Source: Shinella fusca (GTDB lineage Bacteria > Pseudomonadota > Alphaproteobacteria > Rhizobiales > Rhizobiaceae). From it: a stretch of DNA of 64,000 bases. Each line of letters opens with the position of its first letter. Position 1 is the first letter of the stretch. A program made the position numbers and the translations under genes. Shown in pieces: positions 36,700 through 45,092 of the stretch. The stretch spans positions 1 to 64,000 of the forward strand of contig NZ_JACHIK010000001.1 of NCBI RefSeq assembly GCF_014203155.1. The letters run 5' to 3'. The notes under the pieces are model-generated. The model had not been told where the DNA came from. It searched no databases and was given only the letters and a program-made list of their open reading frames with translations.

Positions 36700-38844
36700 T
36701 CAGTCCGCGCGGGCGACGGGGCGTACCAGCGTCGTCACGCGGCGGATGGTGACGCGGCGGTTCTGCTGTTCGGCGGCCTGCGTGCGCACCTTGAGGAAGC
36801 GCTCGCCATAGCCCTGCGTCTGGAGGTTTTCCGGCGGGATGCCGTAGACCTCGGTAAGCAGGTTGGCGACCGAATCGGAGCGCTCGTCGGAGAGCACGAG
36901 GTTCGACTTGTCGGAGCCGACGGCGTCCGTATGGCCTTCGATGAGGAAGGTCTCGCCCGGATCCTTGTCGAGGATCTTCAGCATGGCCTCGGCCACCTTG
37001 CGCAGCGTGCGGGCCTGCGACATCGGCACCTCTGCGCTGCCGGTGGCGAAGGTGATCGTGTCGAGGTCGATGCGGCGCACCTTGTCGCGCAGGCGCGCGG
37101 AGTGTTTCACCTCGTCGATCGTATAGACGCGCTCGACGCGCTCGACCGGCGGCTCGGCGAGGAAGTCGTAGTAATCCCTATCGGGCTCGCTCGACGTGTC
37201 GATGATATAGTCGCTGACGGGGATGCGCAGGCGCATCGGCGGCAGCTCGTAGCCGACGTCGATCAGGTCGGGACGCGGTGCGTCGTCCTCCAGTTCCGGC
37301 GCATAGACGAGGATGTATTCCCGCCCGTCACGGCCGACGCGCGAACGCTGGATGACGTCGCCGTAGCGGTTGTAGATCGTCACCAGCTTGACGCCGCCCG
37401 GCCGGACGATCGTCTCGCGCACCCGCCCGCGGGCGAGCTTGTCGTAATAGACGTCCTCGGAATCGCGGCGAAGGCGCGGCCGGTCGTCGCTGCGCACGAT
37501 CAGCCGGTCACCGACCGAAAGGACGGTGCGGTTGTCGACCTTCTCCACCACGTTCACCTTCGTGACGTTGTTGCTGTTGTCGACATTGTTCACGGTCGTG
37601 TTGTTGTTGACGATCGTGTTGTTGATCACGGTGTTGTTGACGATGTTGGTCGTCGCCGGCACCTCGAAGGCGGGCGCCTTGTCGACGCGCTGGCCCTCTT
37701 CCTTGATCGCGGCCTCGATTTTCTGCGGCACGGCCTCGCGCACGTCCTCGGGGATCGCCGCCTGGGCCGAATCGTCCGATTCGGGAAGCGGGACCTCCTC
37801 CTGCGCGCGCTGTTCCTCGCGCCGCTTGCGGCGTTCCTCGCGGCTCGCCTGGCCGCCGCTGTTGTCGGCGTCCTTGTCGCTGTCGAGAACCGCAGCTCCG
37901 TTCTCCACCGGCAGCACGACCGTCTCGTCGGTCTGGCCCGGGTCCTTGGCGATCTCCTGCTTTTCGTCTTCGCTCAGCGTCTCGGTGACGGGCGGAACCG
38001 CCTCCTTGGTCTCGGTCGCGCCGGCCTGGCCTTCGCCCGTCTGCGCTTCCGCAGGCAGCTGTTCGCCGCCTGTCTCGGCGGTGGCGGGCTGGTCCGTGCC
38101 TTCCTCGGCGGTAGCCGGCTGGTCGGTGCCCGTCTCGGCCGGAGCCTCCCCGGTCACGGCGGGCTGCCCCGCATCGTCCTGCGCCGGCTGCTCGGCCTGC
38201 TTCTGCTGTTCCTCGGCGGCCTTCTGCTCATCCGCCTGACGCTGCTGCTCTTCCTCGGCAGCCTTCTGCTGCTCCTCGGCGGCTTTCTGCTCGTCCGCCT
38301 GGCGCTGCTGTTCTTCCTCAGCCGCCTTCTGCTGCTCCTCGGCAGCCTTCTGTTCCTCAGCCTGACGCTGGGCTTCCTCGGCGGCCTTCTGCTCTTCAGC
38401 CTGGCGCTGCGCCTCCTCGTCGGCCGCCTTCTGCTGCTCGGCGGCCTTCTGTTCCTCGGCCTGCCGCTGGGCTTCTTCCTCGGCGGCCTTCTGCTGCTCT
38501 TGCGCAGCCTTCTGTTCTTCCGCCTGACGCCGGGCCTCTTCGTCGGCCTTGCGCTGCTGCTCTTCGGCGGCCTTCTGCTCCTCGGCCTGGCGCTGCGCCT
38601 CCTCGTCGGCGGCGCGCTGCTGTTCCTCGGCCTGGCGCTTGGCTTCCTCCTCGGCCGCGCGGCGCTGTTCTTCCTGCTGTTTCTTCAGCAGCAGTTCCTC
38701 GTCGGTCGGCTGGCCCTGGTCGCCGCTGTCCTGCGCGACCTCGAAAGGCTTGACCAGCGCGTCGGCAAGGCTCGGCGTCGCGATCATCGAGGCCGAGAGC
38801 ACCGGAAGCGCCACGGTTGCGAAAAGTCTTGAGCGGAAAGTCAT
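36700..38844 (-). CDS. OmpA family lipid-free envelope protein with long coiled-coil repeat
   Basis: A 714-residue exported protein. Signal peptide 1-28 (ending PSLADA), then about 170 residues (50-222) of heptad-like Glu/Gln/Ala/Lys repeats such as AEEQQKAAEEEAQRQAEEQKA (in part), a Pro/Thr/Ala/Glu-rich linker, an Asn-rich stretch near 400-430 (VNNTVINNTIVNNN), a middle region and a C-terminal OmpA domain (about 590-705) with the peptidoglycan-binding LIEGHTDAVGSDKSN. It should link the cell wall to other envelope parts; the helical repeats could span the periplasm. ATG 38844 (8 nt after GAGG) is preferred to 38850. No transmembrane OmpA barrel is present. Confidence 0.88.
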   Translation of the reverse strand: MTFRSRLFATVALPVLSASMIATPSLADALVKPFEVAQDSGDQGQPTDEELLLKKQQEEQRRAAEEEAKRQAEEQQRAADEEAQRQAEEQKAAEEQQRKADEEARRQAEEQKAAQEQQKAAEEEAQRQAEEQKAAEQQKAADEEAQRQAEEQKAAEEAQRQAEEQKAAEEQQKAAEEEQQRQADEQKAAEEQQKAAEEEQQRQADEQKAAEEQQKQAEQPAQDDAGQPAVTGEAPAETGTDQPATAEEGTDQPATAETGGEQLPAEAQTGEGQAGATETKEAVPPVTETLSEDEKQEIAKDPGQTDETVVLPVENGAAVLDSDKDADNSGGQASREERRKRREEQRAQEEVPLPESDDSAQAAIPEDVREAVPQKIEAAIKEEGQRVDKAPAFEVPATTNIVNNTVINNTIVNNNTTVNNVDNSNNVTKVNVVEKVDNRTVLSVGDRLIVRSDDRPRLRRDSEDVYYDKLARGRVRETIVRPGGVKLVTIYNRYGDVIQRSRVGRDGREYILVYAPELEDDAPRPDLIDVGYELPPMRLRIPVSDYIIDTSSEPDRDYYDFLAEPPVERVERVYTIDEVKHSARLRDKVRRIDLDTITFATGSAEVPMSQARTLRKVAEAMLKILDKDPGETFLIEGHTDAVGSDKSNLVLSDERSDSVANLLTEVYGIPPENLQTQGYGERFLKVRTQAAEQQNRRVTIRRVTTLVRPVARAD

Positions 38845-39057
38845 CGTCATATCCTCACGGTGTTCCGTCGTTGCATTCCGCCGGCGCCGAAAGGGCCGGC
38901 GGATCATTCATTTTCCTTCAAAGGCCTAGCGACAGGCGCCTGAACCACGCCTGAACGGGCCTCGGTCGAACGGCCAGATAGGACGCGCGGCGGCCCGGAC
39001 CAGAGGCGGCGCGGCAAATTGTCGGGGAAACGGGGCGGAAAGACGGCGTAAAAGCAG

Positions 39058-39087
39058 TTGATTTTTTGGCGGAAAACGGTCGATTAT
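39058..39087 (+). promoter_or_regulatory. Candidate promoter of the amino-acid ABC operon
   Basis: TTGATT (39058-39063), 18-bp spacer, GATTAT (39082-39087), about 88 bp before the binding-protein ATG. It is the best-looking -35/-10 pair in the 330-bp gap 38845-39174, which otherwise shows only two direct copies of CGCCTGAAC near 38937-38965. Confidence 0.35.
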
Positions 39088-39174
39088 CGCCGCCAAGCGG
39101 GCAGCCCTGCCCGCTTTGCTTCAAGGCCCGGACAAAAAGAAGAAGCCGGAGAGCCTTCAACTGAGAGGACCAAC

Positions 39175-39954
39175 ATGCGTATTTCCAAACGTTTCGCGCT
39201 CGCTGCCTCGGCAGCGGTCATCGCCCTGTTTTCCACGAATGCGATGGCGGACGGCGAAAAGATCGTGATCGGCACGGAAGGCGCCTACCCGCCCTTCAAC
39301 AACCTGGAATCGGACGGCTCGCTGACGGGCTTCGACATCGATATCGCCAAGGCGCTCTGCGAGGAGATGAAGGCCGAATGCACCTTCGTCACGCAGGACT
39401 GGGACGGCATCATCCCGGCGCTGATCGCCAAGAAGTTCGACGCCATCGTCGCCTCCATGTCGATCACCGAGGAGCGCAAGCAGCAGGTCGACTTCTCCAA
39501 GAAGTACTACAACACGCCGCCGGCCATCGTCGTGCCGAAGGATTCCGACATCAAGGACGCAACGCCTGAGGCGCTGGCCGGCAAGACGCTCGGCGCGCAG
39601 GGCTCCACGACCCACTCCAACTATGCCGAAGCGCATATGAAGGATTCCGAGGTCAAGCTCTATCCGACCGCCGACGAATACAAGCTCGACCTCGGCAACG
39701 GCCGCATCGACGCCGCCATCGACGACGTCGTGGTGCTGTCGGAATGGCTGAAGACGGAAGACGGCGCCTGCTGCAAGCTGCTCGGCACGCTGCCGATCGA
39801 CCCGGTCATCAACGGCGAAGGCGCCGGCATCGCGGTCCGCAAGGGCGACCCGCTCGCCGACAAGTTCACCCAGGCGATCGCCGCCATCCGCAAGAGCGGC
39901 AAGTACCAGGAAATCAACGCCAAGTACTTCCCCTTCGACGTCTACGGCGACTGA
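39175..39954 (+). CDS. Amino-acid/opine ABC transporter, periplasmic binding protein
   Basis: A 259-residue class of solute-binding protein for basic amino acids or opines (ArgT/OccT-like). Signal peptide to about residue 25 (ALFSTNAMADG). Family motifs are GTEGAYPPFNN, GFDIDIAKALCEEM, TQDWDGIIPALIAKKFDAI and MSITEERK, with DWDGIIPAL being typical for lysine-arginine-ornithine, histidine or octopine/nopaline receptors. ATG 39175 follows GAGAGGACC. It heads an operon with two permeases; the intergenic stretch to the first permease holds terminator-like hairpins. Confidence 0.93.
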   Translation: MRISKRFALAASAAVIALFSTNAMADGEKIVIGTEGAYPPFNNLESDGSLTGFDIDIAKALCEEMKAECTFVTQDWDGIIPALIAKKFDAIVASMSITEERKQQVDFSKKYYNTPPAIVVPKDSDIKDATPEALAGKTLGAQGSTTHSNYAEAHMKDSEVKLYPTADEYKLDLGNGRIDAAIDDVVVLSEWLKTEDGACCKLLGTLPIDPVINGEGAGIAVRKGDPLADKFTQAIAAIRKSGKYQEINAKYFPFDVYGD

Positions 39955-40117
39955 GACCGGGCCCATGGCTCATGAGGGTTTTTTCTGACCCTATCACCAG
40001 AATGCACGGGCGGGAGGGCTTGCTCTCCCGCTCCTTTTGTTTGAGAACTTGCACATAGAAAAACGGGCGCCACAACGCCCGGACAAGAAGCGCAAAGCGC
40101 ACGGGGGTTCTTTTGGC
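39955..40117 (+). promoter_or_regulatory. Structured intergenic region with terminator-like hairpin
   Basis: GCGGGAG (40010-40016) and CTCCCGC (40025-40031) form a 7-bp stem followed by TCCTTTTGTTT. A smaller CCATGGCTCATGAGGG structure followed by T6 is at about 39962-39983, and GGGCG-CCACAA-CGCCC lies at about 40065-40080. Together they suggest partial termination that lets the binding protein be made in excess of the permeases. Confidence 0.6.
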
Positions 40118-40921
40118 ATGAGCGGGTTCTTCACCGCCATCGTCGGGGCGGTATCCGCATTTCTCGGGGTTATCGACCCCCTGTGCGGTCCGGTCGGCAT
40201 CTTCAATCTGTTTCTGGGCAAGACGCTCCTGGCCTGCGGCGACGCGGGCTGGGGCGACGAGATCGCCTTCGGCTTCCTCGTCACGGGCACCCTTGCGATC
40301 GCGACCCTGCCGGTCGGCCTCGTGTTCGGCTTCTTCATCGCGCTTGCCAAGCAGTCGGAGGAGAAATCGCTCCGGCTCGCGGCCAATGTCTATACGACGC
40401 TCTTCCGCGGCCTGCCGGAGCTGCTGACGCTCTTCATCGTCTATTACGGCCTGCAGATCCTCGTGCAGAACTTCGCGGCGGCGGTCGGCTACCAGGGCAC
40501 GGTCGAGATCAACGCCTTCTTCGCCGGCATGATCGCGCTCGGCGTCGTCTTCTCGGCCTATTGCTCGGAAGTGCTGCAATCGGCCTTCAAGGCCATTCCG
40601 CGCGGCCAGTACGAGGCGGGCTATGCGCTCGGCCTCCACCACGGCCGCACAATGCAGCTCATCGTGCTGCCGCAGCTTGTGCGCATTGCCCTGCCCGGCC
40701 TCGGCAATCTCTGGATGGCGCTGCTGAAGGACACCGCCCTCGTCTCCGTCATCGGCCTGCCGGATATCCTGCGCCAGACGAGCGTCGCCGCCCGCGTGAC
40801 GAAGGAGGCCTTCGAGTTCTACGCGGTCGCCTGCCTTCTCTTCCTCGTCCTCGCCTTCCTCTCCTCGCTGGTCTTCTCCGGCATCGAGAGCTGGACCAAG
40901 CGCTCGGAGGCCGCACGATGA
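40118..40921 (+). CDS. Amino-acid/opine ABC transporter permease 1
   Basis: A 267-residue inner-membrane permease of the HisM/HisQ/OccQ type with five membrane segments. The EAA cytoplasmic loop is YALGLHHGRTMQLIVLPQ preceded by PRGQYEAGYA. The ATG at 40118 is chosen; an upstream TTG frame (40037) adds a charged, non-conserved stretch. It overlaps the second permease by 4 bases (ATGA). The gene codes for only the membrane part; an ATPase would be required. Confidence 0.92.
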   Translation: MSGFFTAIVGAVSAFLGVIDPLCGPVGIFNLFLGKTLLACGDAGWGDEIAFGFLVTGTLAIATLPVGLVFGFFIALAKQSEEKSLRLAANVYTTLFRGLPELLTLFIVYYGLQILVQNFAAAVGYQGTVEINAFFAGMIALGVVFSAYCSEVLQSAFKAIPRGQYEAGYALGLHHGRTMQLIVLPQLVRIALPGLGNLWMALLKDTALVSVIGLPDILRQTSVAARVTKEAFEFYAVACLLFLVLAFLSSLVFSGIESWTKRSEAAR

Positions 40922-41748
40922 GCTTCGTCACCGCCCTCATCGCCCCGCAGGCCCCGCCGCCGGCGCCGCCGAAACCCTTCACGGCGGCCCGCTTCTTCGG
41001 CAACGTCTTCCTCGGCGTCTGGCTGGCGCTCTCGGTCGGCATCTTCATGATGATCGTGGACGGCTGGGACCCGGCGAAATTCACGAAGTACGGGCCGAGC
41101 TACCTGTCCGGCCTCGGCGTCACACTGACGCTCGTCGCGCTCTCCATCGTGCTCGGCGGCCTCATCTCGCTCCCGCTCGCCTTCGCGCGCATGTCGAAGA
41201 ACCCGGTCCTGTCGTGGATCGCCTATGCCTATGTCTACTTCTTCCGCGGCACGCCGCTGCTCATGCAGCTCTTCCTCGTCTATTACGGCCTCGGCAGCTT
41301 CTCGGCCGAGCTGAAGGAGCTGGACCTCTGGTGGTTCTTCCGCGACGCGTGGAACTGCGCGCTTTTGACCTTCACGCTCAACACGGCCGCCTACCAGGCC
41401 GAGATCCTGCGCGGAGCCATCGAGAGCGTGCCGCGCGGCCAGCACGAGGGCGCGGCCGCCCTCGGCCTGCCGAAGAAGGTCGCCTTCTTCAAGATCATCC
41501 TGCCGCAGGCGCTCATCGTTGCGCTGCGCCCCTACGGCAACGAGATCATCCTGATGATCAAGGGCTCGGCCATCGTCGCCATCGTCACGGTCTTCGACCT
41601 GATGGGCGAGACGCGCCGCGCCTTCTCGCGCACCTTCGACTACCAGACCTATCTTTGGGCTGCCCTCCTCTACCTCGTGATCGTGGAGCTGCTGCGCAAC
41701 CTGTGGAACTGGCTCGAGAACCGCCTGACGCGCCACCTGAAGCGCTGA
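40918..41748 (+). CDS. Amino-acid/opine ABC transporter permease 2
   Basis: A 276-residue permease (OccM/HisM type) with a Pro/Ala-rich N-terminus and five or six membrane segments. EAA loop: PRGQHEGAAALGL and IILPQALIVALRP. RGTPLLMQLFL is the family motif before it. Translational coupling with permease 1. The operon ends here: after a hairpin comes usg, and no ATP-binding subunit follows, so that subunit must be encoded elsewhere. Confidence 0.93.
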   Translation: MSFVTALIAPQAPPPAPPKPFTAARFFGNVFLGVWLALSVGIFMMIVDGWDPAKFTKYGPSYLSGLGVTLTLVALSIVLGGLISLPLAFARMSKNPVLSWIAYAYVYFFRGTPLLMQLFLVYYGLGSFSAELKELDLWWFFRDAWNCALLTFTLNTAAYQAEILRGAIESVPRGQHEGAAALGLPKKVAFFKIILPQALIVALRPYGNEIILMIKGSAIVAIVTVFDLMGETRRAFSRTFDYQTYLWAALLYLVIVELLRNLWNWLENRLTRHLKR

Positions 41749-41752
41749 CACC

Positions 41753-41782
41753 TTGGCAGCACTTCGCATGAGGTGCTGCCAA
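41753..41782 (+). terminator. Hairpin after ABC operon
   Basis: TTGGCAGCAC (41753-41762) and GTGCTGCCAA (41773-41782) are perfect 10-bp arms with a 10-base loop, immediately after the permease 2 stop. No T run follows, so its termination efficiency is uncertain. Confidence 0.65.
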
Positions 41783-41892
41783 ACCCCTGATTCGAAACAA
41801 ATATTTTTAGAGCAGGCGAAAGGGAAACCTTTCATTAACCTTGCGAGCGCTCAATCATAGGGACCATCATTCATCACGCGATGAGGTCCGCT

Positions 41893-42159
41893 ATGACGAA
41901 CGACATGGCACTGCAGCTCAGGGGCTACGGCGTGACCACGGCCCAGATCCTCTACCGCATGCCGGATCACCGGCAGCTCCTGCAAAGTTTTGTCTGGCAG
42001 CACTACGATCTCGCTCCCGATTTCCCGGAGATGAAGCGCTTCCTGAAATTCTGGCAGGAGAAGCTGGACGGGCCGCTGCATTCGGTCCGCTACGTCCACC
42101 GCCGCCTGATCTCGGCGACGGAGTGGCGCGCGCTCAAGGGCGAGTTCATCATCAACTGA
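41893..42159 (+). CDS. usg: Usg family protein
   Basis: An 88-residue protein of the Usg family, first named from a gene next to trp genes in Caulobacter. The conserved block is YRMPDHRQLLQSFVWQHYDLAPDFPEMKRFLKFW (given only in outline) followed by GPLHSVRYVHRRLISATEWR. Function is unknown. ATG 41893 has GAGGT 6 nt upstream; ATG 41881 is in frame with no ribosome-binding site. It is separate from the ABC operon by a hairpin and convergent with DUF2270. Confidence 0.9.
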   Translation: MTNDMALQLRGYGVTTAQILYRMPDHRQLLQSFVWQHYDLAPDFPEMKRFLKFWQEKLDGPLHSVRYVHRRLISATEWRALKGEFIIN

Positions 42160-42174
42160 GAGCCCGCCCGCCGC

Positions 42175-42903
42175 TCACACATGCACCGAGCCGTGCGACA
42201 GCTCGCTGTCGGACATGTCCACCTTGAGCGAGAAATAGGCGATGGTGAGGTAGAAGACGAGCACGAGGCAGATCACCACGCCGCCGGGCACCGGCCCGAG
42301 CGCCGCATTGCCCACCACATGTTCGACGGCGAGCGTCATGTCCCGGCCCGCCGTCGCCGGCCGCTGCAGGGCCGAGGACGAGATCTTCAGCGCCCAGGCG
42401 AGAAGCAGGATGAGATACATCCAGCAATAGTTGCGCCGCAGCCGCCGGCAGGCGGCATCGCGGTAGCTGATCAGGAATTCCGGCTTGCGCAGGCTCTTGG
42501 CGATGGGCGCCGCCCAGTCGAGGGCGAGCTGGTCGTTCGGCCCCAGGAGTTCGGCGAAGTAGAACCGCTCGAGCTGGCGCACCCGCGCCCGGTAGACATC
42601 GAAGAAGCGGTAGCGCCGCGCCTCGATCAGGAGCAGCAGCGTTACCAGCAGCATGGCGAAGAGCAGGACGCCGTGATGCGCGTTGGGCGTCGACAGCGAC
42701 ACGGAGAGCAGCGCCGCAACCACGGTGATCGCCCAGTTCGACGTTCGGTCGATCCGGTCGCGCCAGCCGGCCATGCGGCCGAGCTCGCCGCGATAGTAAT
42801 GCGCCATCATGTTGATCTTCTCCCCCGGCGTCGAGGGTAAGCCCGGACTTGCGGAGCGGGCAGCCTCGGCAGCGAAGGACAACGTGGGCATATCGGCGGG
42901 CAT
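42175..42903 (-). CDS. DUF2270 membrane protein
   Basis: A 242-residue protein with four membrane segments: WAITVVAALLSVSLS, HGVLLFAMLLVTLLLLIE, YCWMYLILLLAWALKIS and VVICLVLVFYLTIAYF. The motifs HYYRGELGRMAGWRDRID and RYRFFDVYRARVRQLER are characteristic of DUF2270. No function is known. ATG 42903 follows GGGAGGAACACC. Convergent with usg. Confidence 0.85.
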   Translation of the reverse strand: MPADMPTLSFAAEAARSASPGLPSTPGEKINMMAHYYRGELGRMAGWRDRIDRTSNWAITVVAALLSVSLSTPNAHHGVLLFAMLLVTLLLLIEARRYRFFDVYRARVRQLERFYFAELLGPNDQLALDWAAPIAKSLRKPEFLISYRDAACRRLRRNYCWMYLILLLAWALKISSSALQRPATAGRDMTLAVEHVVGNAALGPVPGGVVICLVLVFYLTIAYFSLKVDMSDSELSHGSVHV

Positions 42904-43029
42904 GGTGTTCCTCCCATTGGTCTTTTTGGTCTTGAAAGGATCATGCGCCTCTTTGCGTATTTGATAAACGCCTAATTGCAGCCTGGCCCTCCATTGCCAA
43001 AGCCGTGAGCGAAGCCTAAGAGACGGCCC

Positions 43030-43845
43030 ATGAAGAAGATCGACGAAGACGCGCTCGCGGAAGCCTACAACCGCGCCCTCTCGCTGGAGAAATCCGGCGA
43101 TTTCGATGCCGCCGCCCGGGCCTATGCGGAAGTGCTGGCGCTCGATCCGGACGATCACGGCGGCGCGGCCGTGCGCCTTGCCTCGATGGGCCGCGGCGAG
43201 ACGCCGGAAAAGGCCCCCGACGCCTTTGTCGCCACCCTTTTCGACCAGCATGCGGAGGTCTTCGAGAACGTTCTCGTCGATCAGCTCGGCTATTGCGTGC
43301 CGCTTCTCGTGCGCCAGCGCTTCCAGGCACTCGGGCTCGGCCCGTTCAGGCGCGTGCTCGACCTCGGCTGCGGCACGGGGCTGACCGGCGGGGCGCTGCG
43401 CGACATGGCGGACGACATCACCGGCGTCGACCTTTCGGAGAACATGGTCGAGGTCGCGCACGACAAGGACCTCTACGAGACGCTCTACGTCGCCGAGGCC
43501 GTCGACTTCCTCGACGACAACGACGACGAGCCCTTCGACCTCATCACCGCGACGGACGTGCTGCCCTATCTCGGCGCGCTCGAACCGCTCCTCTTCGGCG
43601 TCGCCGACAATCTCGTTGCCGGCGGCCATTTCGTCTTCTCCTCCGAGACGCTGCCGGACGAGACCTTCGCCGGCCGTCCCTTCATGGTCGGCCCGCACCA
43701 GCGCTTCGCCCACGCCCCCGCCTATGTCCGCCAGCGCCTCGACGAAACCGGCTTCGACGTGGTCGAGATCACGGACATCACCGTGCGCATGGAGGAAGGC
43801 GAGCCCATCGCCGGCCACCTGGTGCTGGCGAAGTACCGCGGCTGA
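43030..43845 (+). CDS. TPR-containing SAM-dependent methyltransferase
   Basis: A 271-residue protein. Residues 5-45 form a tetratricopeptide-like helical pair (LAEAYNRALSLEKSGDFDAAARAYAEVLALDPDD in outline), followed by a class I methyltransferase domain with the SAM motif VLDLGCGTGLTGG, an acidic loop (ITGVDLSENMVEVA) and post-motif FDLITATDVLPYLG. The fusion of a TPR with a methyltransferase suggests a protein substrate or partner. Substrate is unknown. It stands alone, with a REP pair downstream. Confidence 0.88.
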   Translation: MKKIDEDALAEAYNRALSLEKSGDFDAAARAYAEVLALDPDDHGGAAVRLASMGRGETPEKAPDAFVATLFDQHAEVFENVLVDQLGYCVPLLVRQRFQALGLGPFRRVLDLGCGTGLTGGALRDMADDITGVDLSENMVEVAHDKDLYETLYVAEAVDFLDDNDDEPFDLITATDVLPYLGALEPLLFGVADNLVAGGHFVFSSETLPDETFAGRPFMVGPHQRFAHAPAYVRQRLDETGFDVVEITDITVRMEEGEPIAGHLVLAKYRG

Positions 43846-43865
43846 CGGGCAGGTTCGTGCGGAAG

Positions 43866-44003
43866 ATGGATCCTCGGGCCAAGCCTGAGGATGACCAGGA
43901 GGAGAGGTGTGGCGCTAGAGGGCGCTGACGCCTGCCGCGCCGCGCGACGGACAGGAAATCCTTCCCTCCCCGCCGTCATCCTCGGGCTCGACCCGAGGAT
44001 CCA
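43866..44003. repeat. Paired REP-like palindromes (copy pair 3)
   Basis: Copy one (43866-43895) reads ATGGATCCTCGGGCCAAG with CCTGAGGATGAC after it; copy two (43972-44003), inverted, reads CCGTCATCCTCGGGCTCG with ACCCGAGGATCCA after it. They flank an 80-bp spacer between the methyltransferase and dehydrogenase genes. Confidence 0.9.
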
Positions 44004-44085
44004 TCGCCGCCCCCCTGCGAGAAGCCCTTTCGCCCGAAACGATCATCCGCTACACCATCCGCAAACGATTGCAGGAGGTTACGGC

Positions 44086-44958
44086 ATGGCAAAGGTTGCG
44101 TTCATCGGTCTCGGCGTCATGGGCTATCCCATGGCGGGGCACCTGAAGGTCAAGGGCGGCCATGAGGTGGCGGTCTACAACCGCACCTTCGCCAAGGCGG
44201 AGAAATGGGCGGCCGAATTCGGCGGCAAGGCTTTCCGCACGCCGGCGGAAGCGGCGAAGGACGCCGACTTCGTCTTCACCTGCGTCGGCAACGACGACGA
44301 CCTGCGCGCGGTCACCGTCGGCAAGGACGGCGTGCTGGAGGGCATGAAGAAGGGCGCGACCCTCATCGACAACACCACCGCCTCCGCCGAGGTCGCCCGC
44401 GAGCTCGACGCGGCGACGAAGGAAAAGGGCCTCCACTTCATCGACGCCCCGGTCTCCGGCGGCCAGGCCGGCGCGGAGAACGGCGTTCTCACCGTCATGT
44501 GCGGCGGCGACGAGGCCGTCTTCGAGAAGGCGCGGCCCGTCATCGACGCCTATGCCCGCATGGTCGGCCTGATGGGCCCGGCCGGCAGCGGGCAGCTTGC
44601 CAAGATGGTCAACCAGATCTGCGTGGCCGGCGTCGTGCAGGGCCTTGCCGAGGCCATCCATTTCGGCAAGCAGGCCGGGCTCGACATGGAAGCCGTCGTC
44701 GAGGTCATCTCCAAGGGCGCGGCCGGCTCCTGGCAGATGGACAACCGCCACAAGACGATGATCGCCGGCAAGTACGATTTCGGCTTCGCCATCGACTGGA
44801 TGCGCAAGGACCTCGACATCATCCTGTCGGAAGCCCGCCGCAACGGCGCGAAACTGCCCGTCACCGCGCTCATCGACCAGTTCTATGCCGATGTGCAGGA
44901 CATGGGCGGCAACCGCTGGGACACGTCCTCGCTGCTGGCACGGCTGGAACGGAAGTAG
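44086..44958 (+). CDS. Beta-hydroxyacid dehydrogenase (3-hydroxyisobutyrate dehydrogenase family)
   Basis: A 290-residue NAD(P)-dependent enzyme. The N-terminal Rossmann motif is FIGLGVMGYPMAGHL, the substrate-binding motif is DAPVSGGQAGAENG and the catalytic lysine is in KMVNQICVAG. The family reduces or oxidises 3-hydroxyisobutyrate, tartronate semialdehyde or related acids; the specific acid cannot be told. ATG 44086 follows GCAGGAGG (7-nt spacing). A REP pair lies upstream and a repeat element downstream. Confidence 0.9.
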   Translation: MAKVAFIGLGVMGYPMAGHLKVKGGHEVAVYNRTFAKAEKWAAEFGGKAFRTPAEAAKDADFVFTCVGNDDDLRAVTVGKDGVLEGMKKGATLIDNTTASAEVARELDAATKEKGLHFIDAPVSGGQAGAENGVLTVMCGGDEAVFEKARPVIDAYARMVGLMGPAGSGQLAKMVNQICVAGVVQGLAEAIHFGKQAGLDMEAVVEVISKGAAGSWQMDNRHKTMIAGKYDFGFAIDWMRKDLDIILSEARRNGAKLPVTALIDQFYADVQDMGGNRWDTSSLLARLERK

Positions 44959-44965
44959 CAGGCTC

Positions 44966-45083
44966 GCCCCTCACCTGCCTGCCGGCATCCTCTCCCCGCA
45001 AGCGGGGCGAGGAATGATGGGCGCACCGTTTCCCTCCTTCTCCCCGTTTACGGGGAGAAGGTCCCGGCAGGGGGATGAGGGGC
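44966..45083. repeat. RIME-like large palindromic repeat
   Basis: Outer arms GCCCCTCA (44966-44973) and TGAGGGGC (45076-45083), with CTGCCGG and CCGGCAG inside, enclose two hairpins: CTCCCCGCAAGCGGGG near 44992-45007 and CCTTCTCCCCGTTTACGGGG with AGAAGG after it near 45036-45061. The structure matches the mosaic elements abundant in Rhizobium genomes. It lies between the dehydrogenase and Lrp genes. Confidence 0.85.
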
Positions 45084-45092
45084 AAGCGCTCC

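Noticed and set aside
38205-38700. Possible CRISPR array (regular repeats)
   Set aside because: The repeats are in-frame codons of the OmpA coiled coil, vary in sequence and lack unique spacers of fixed length.
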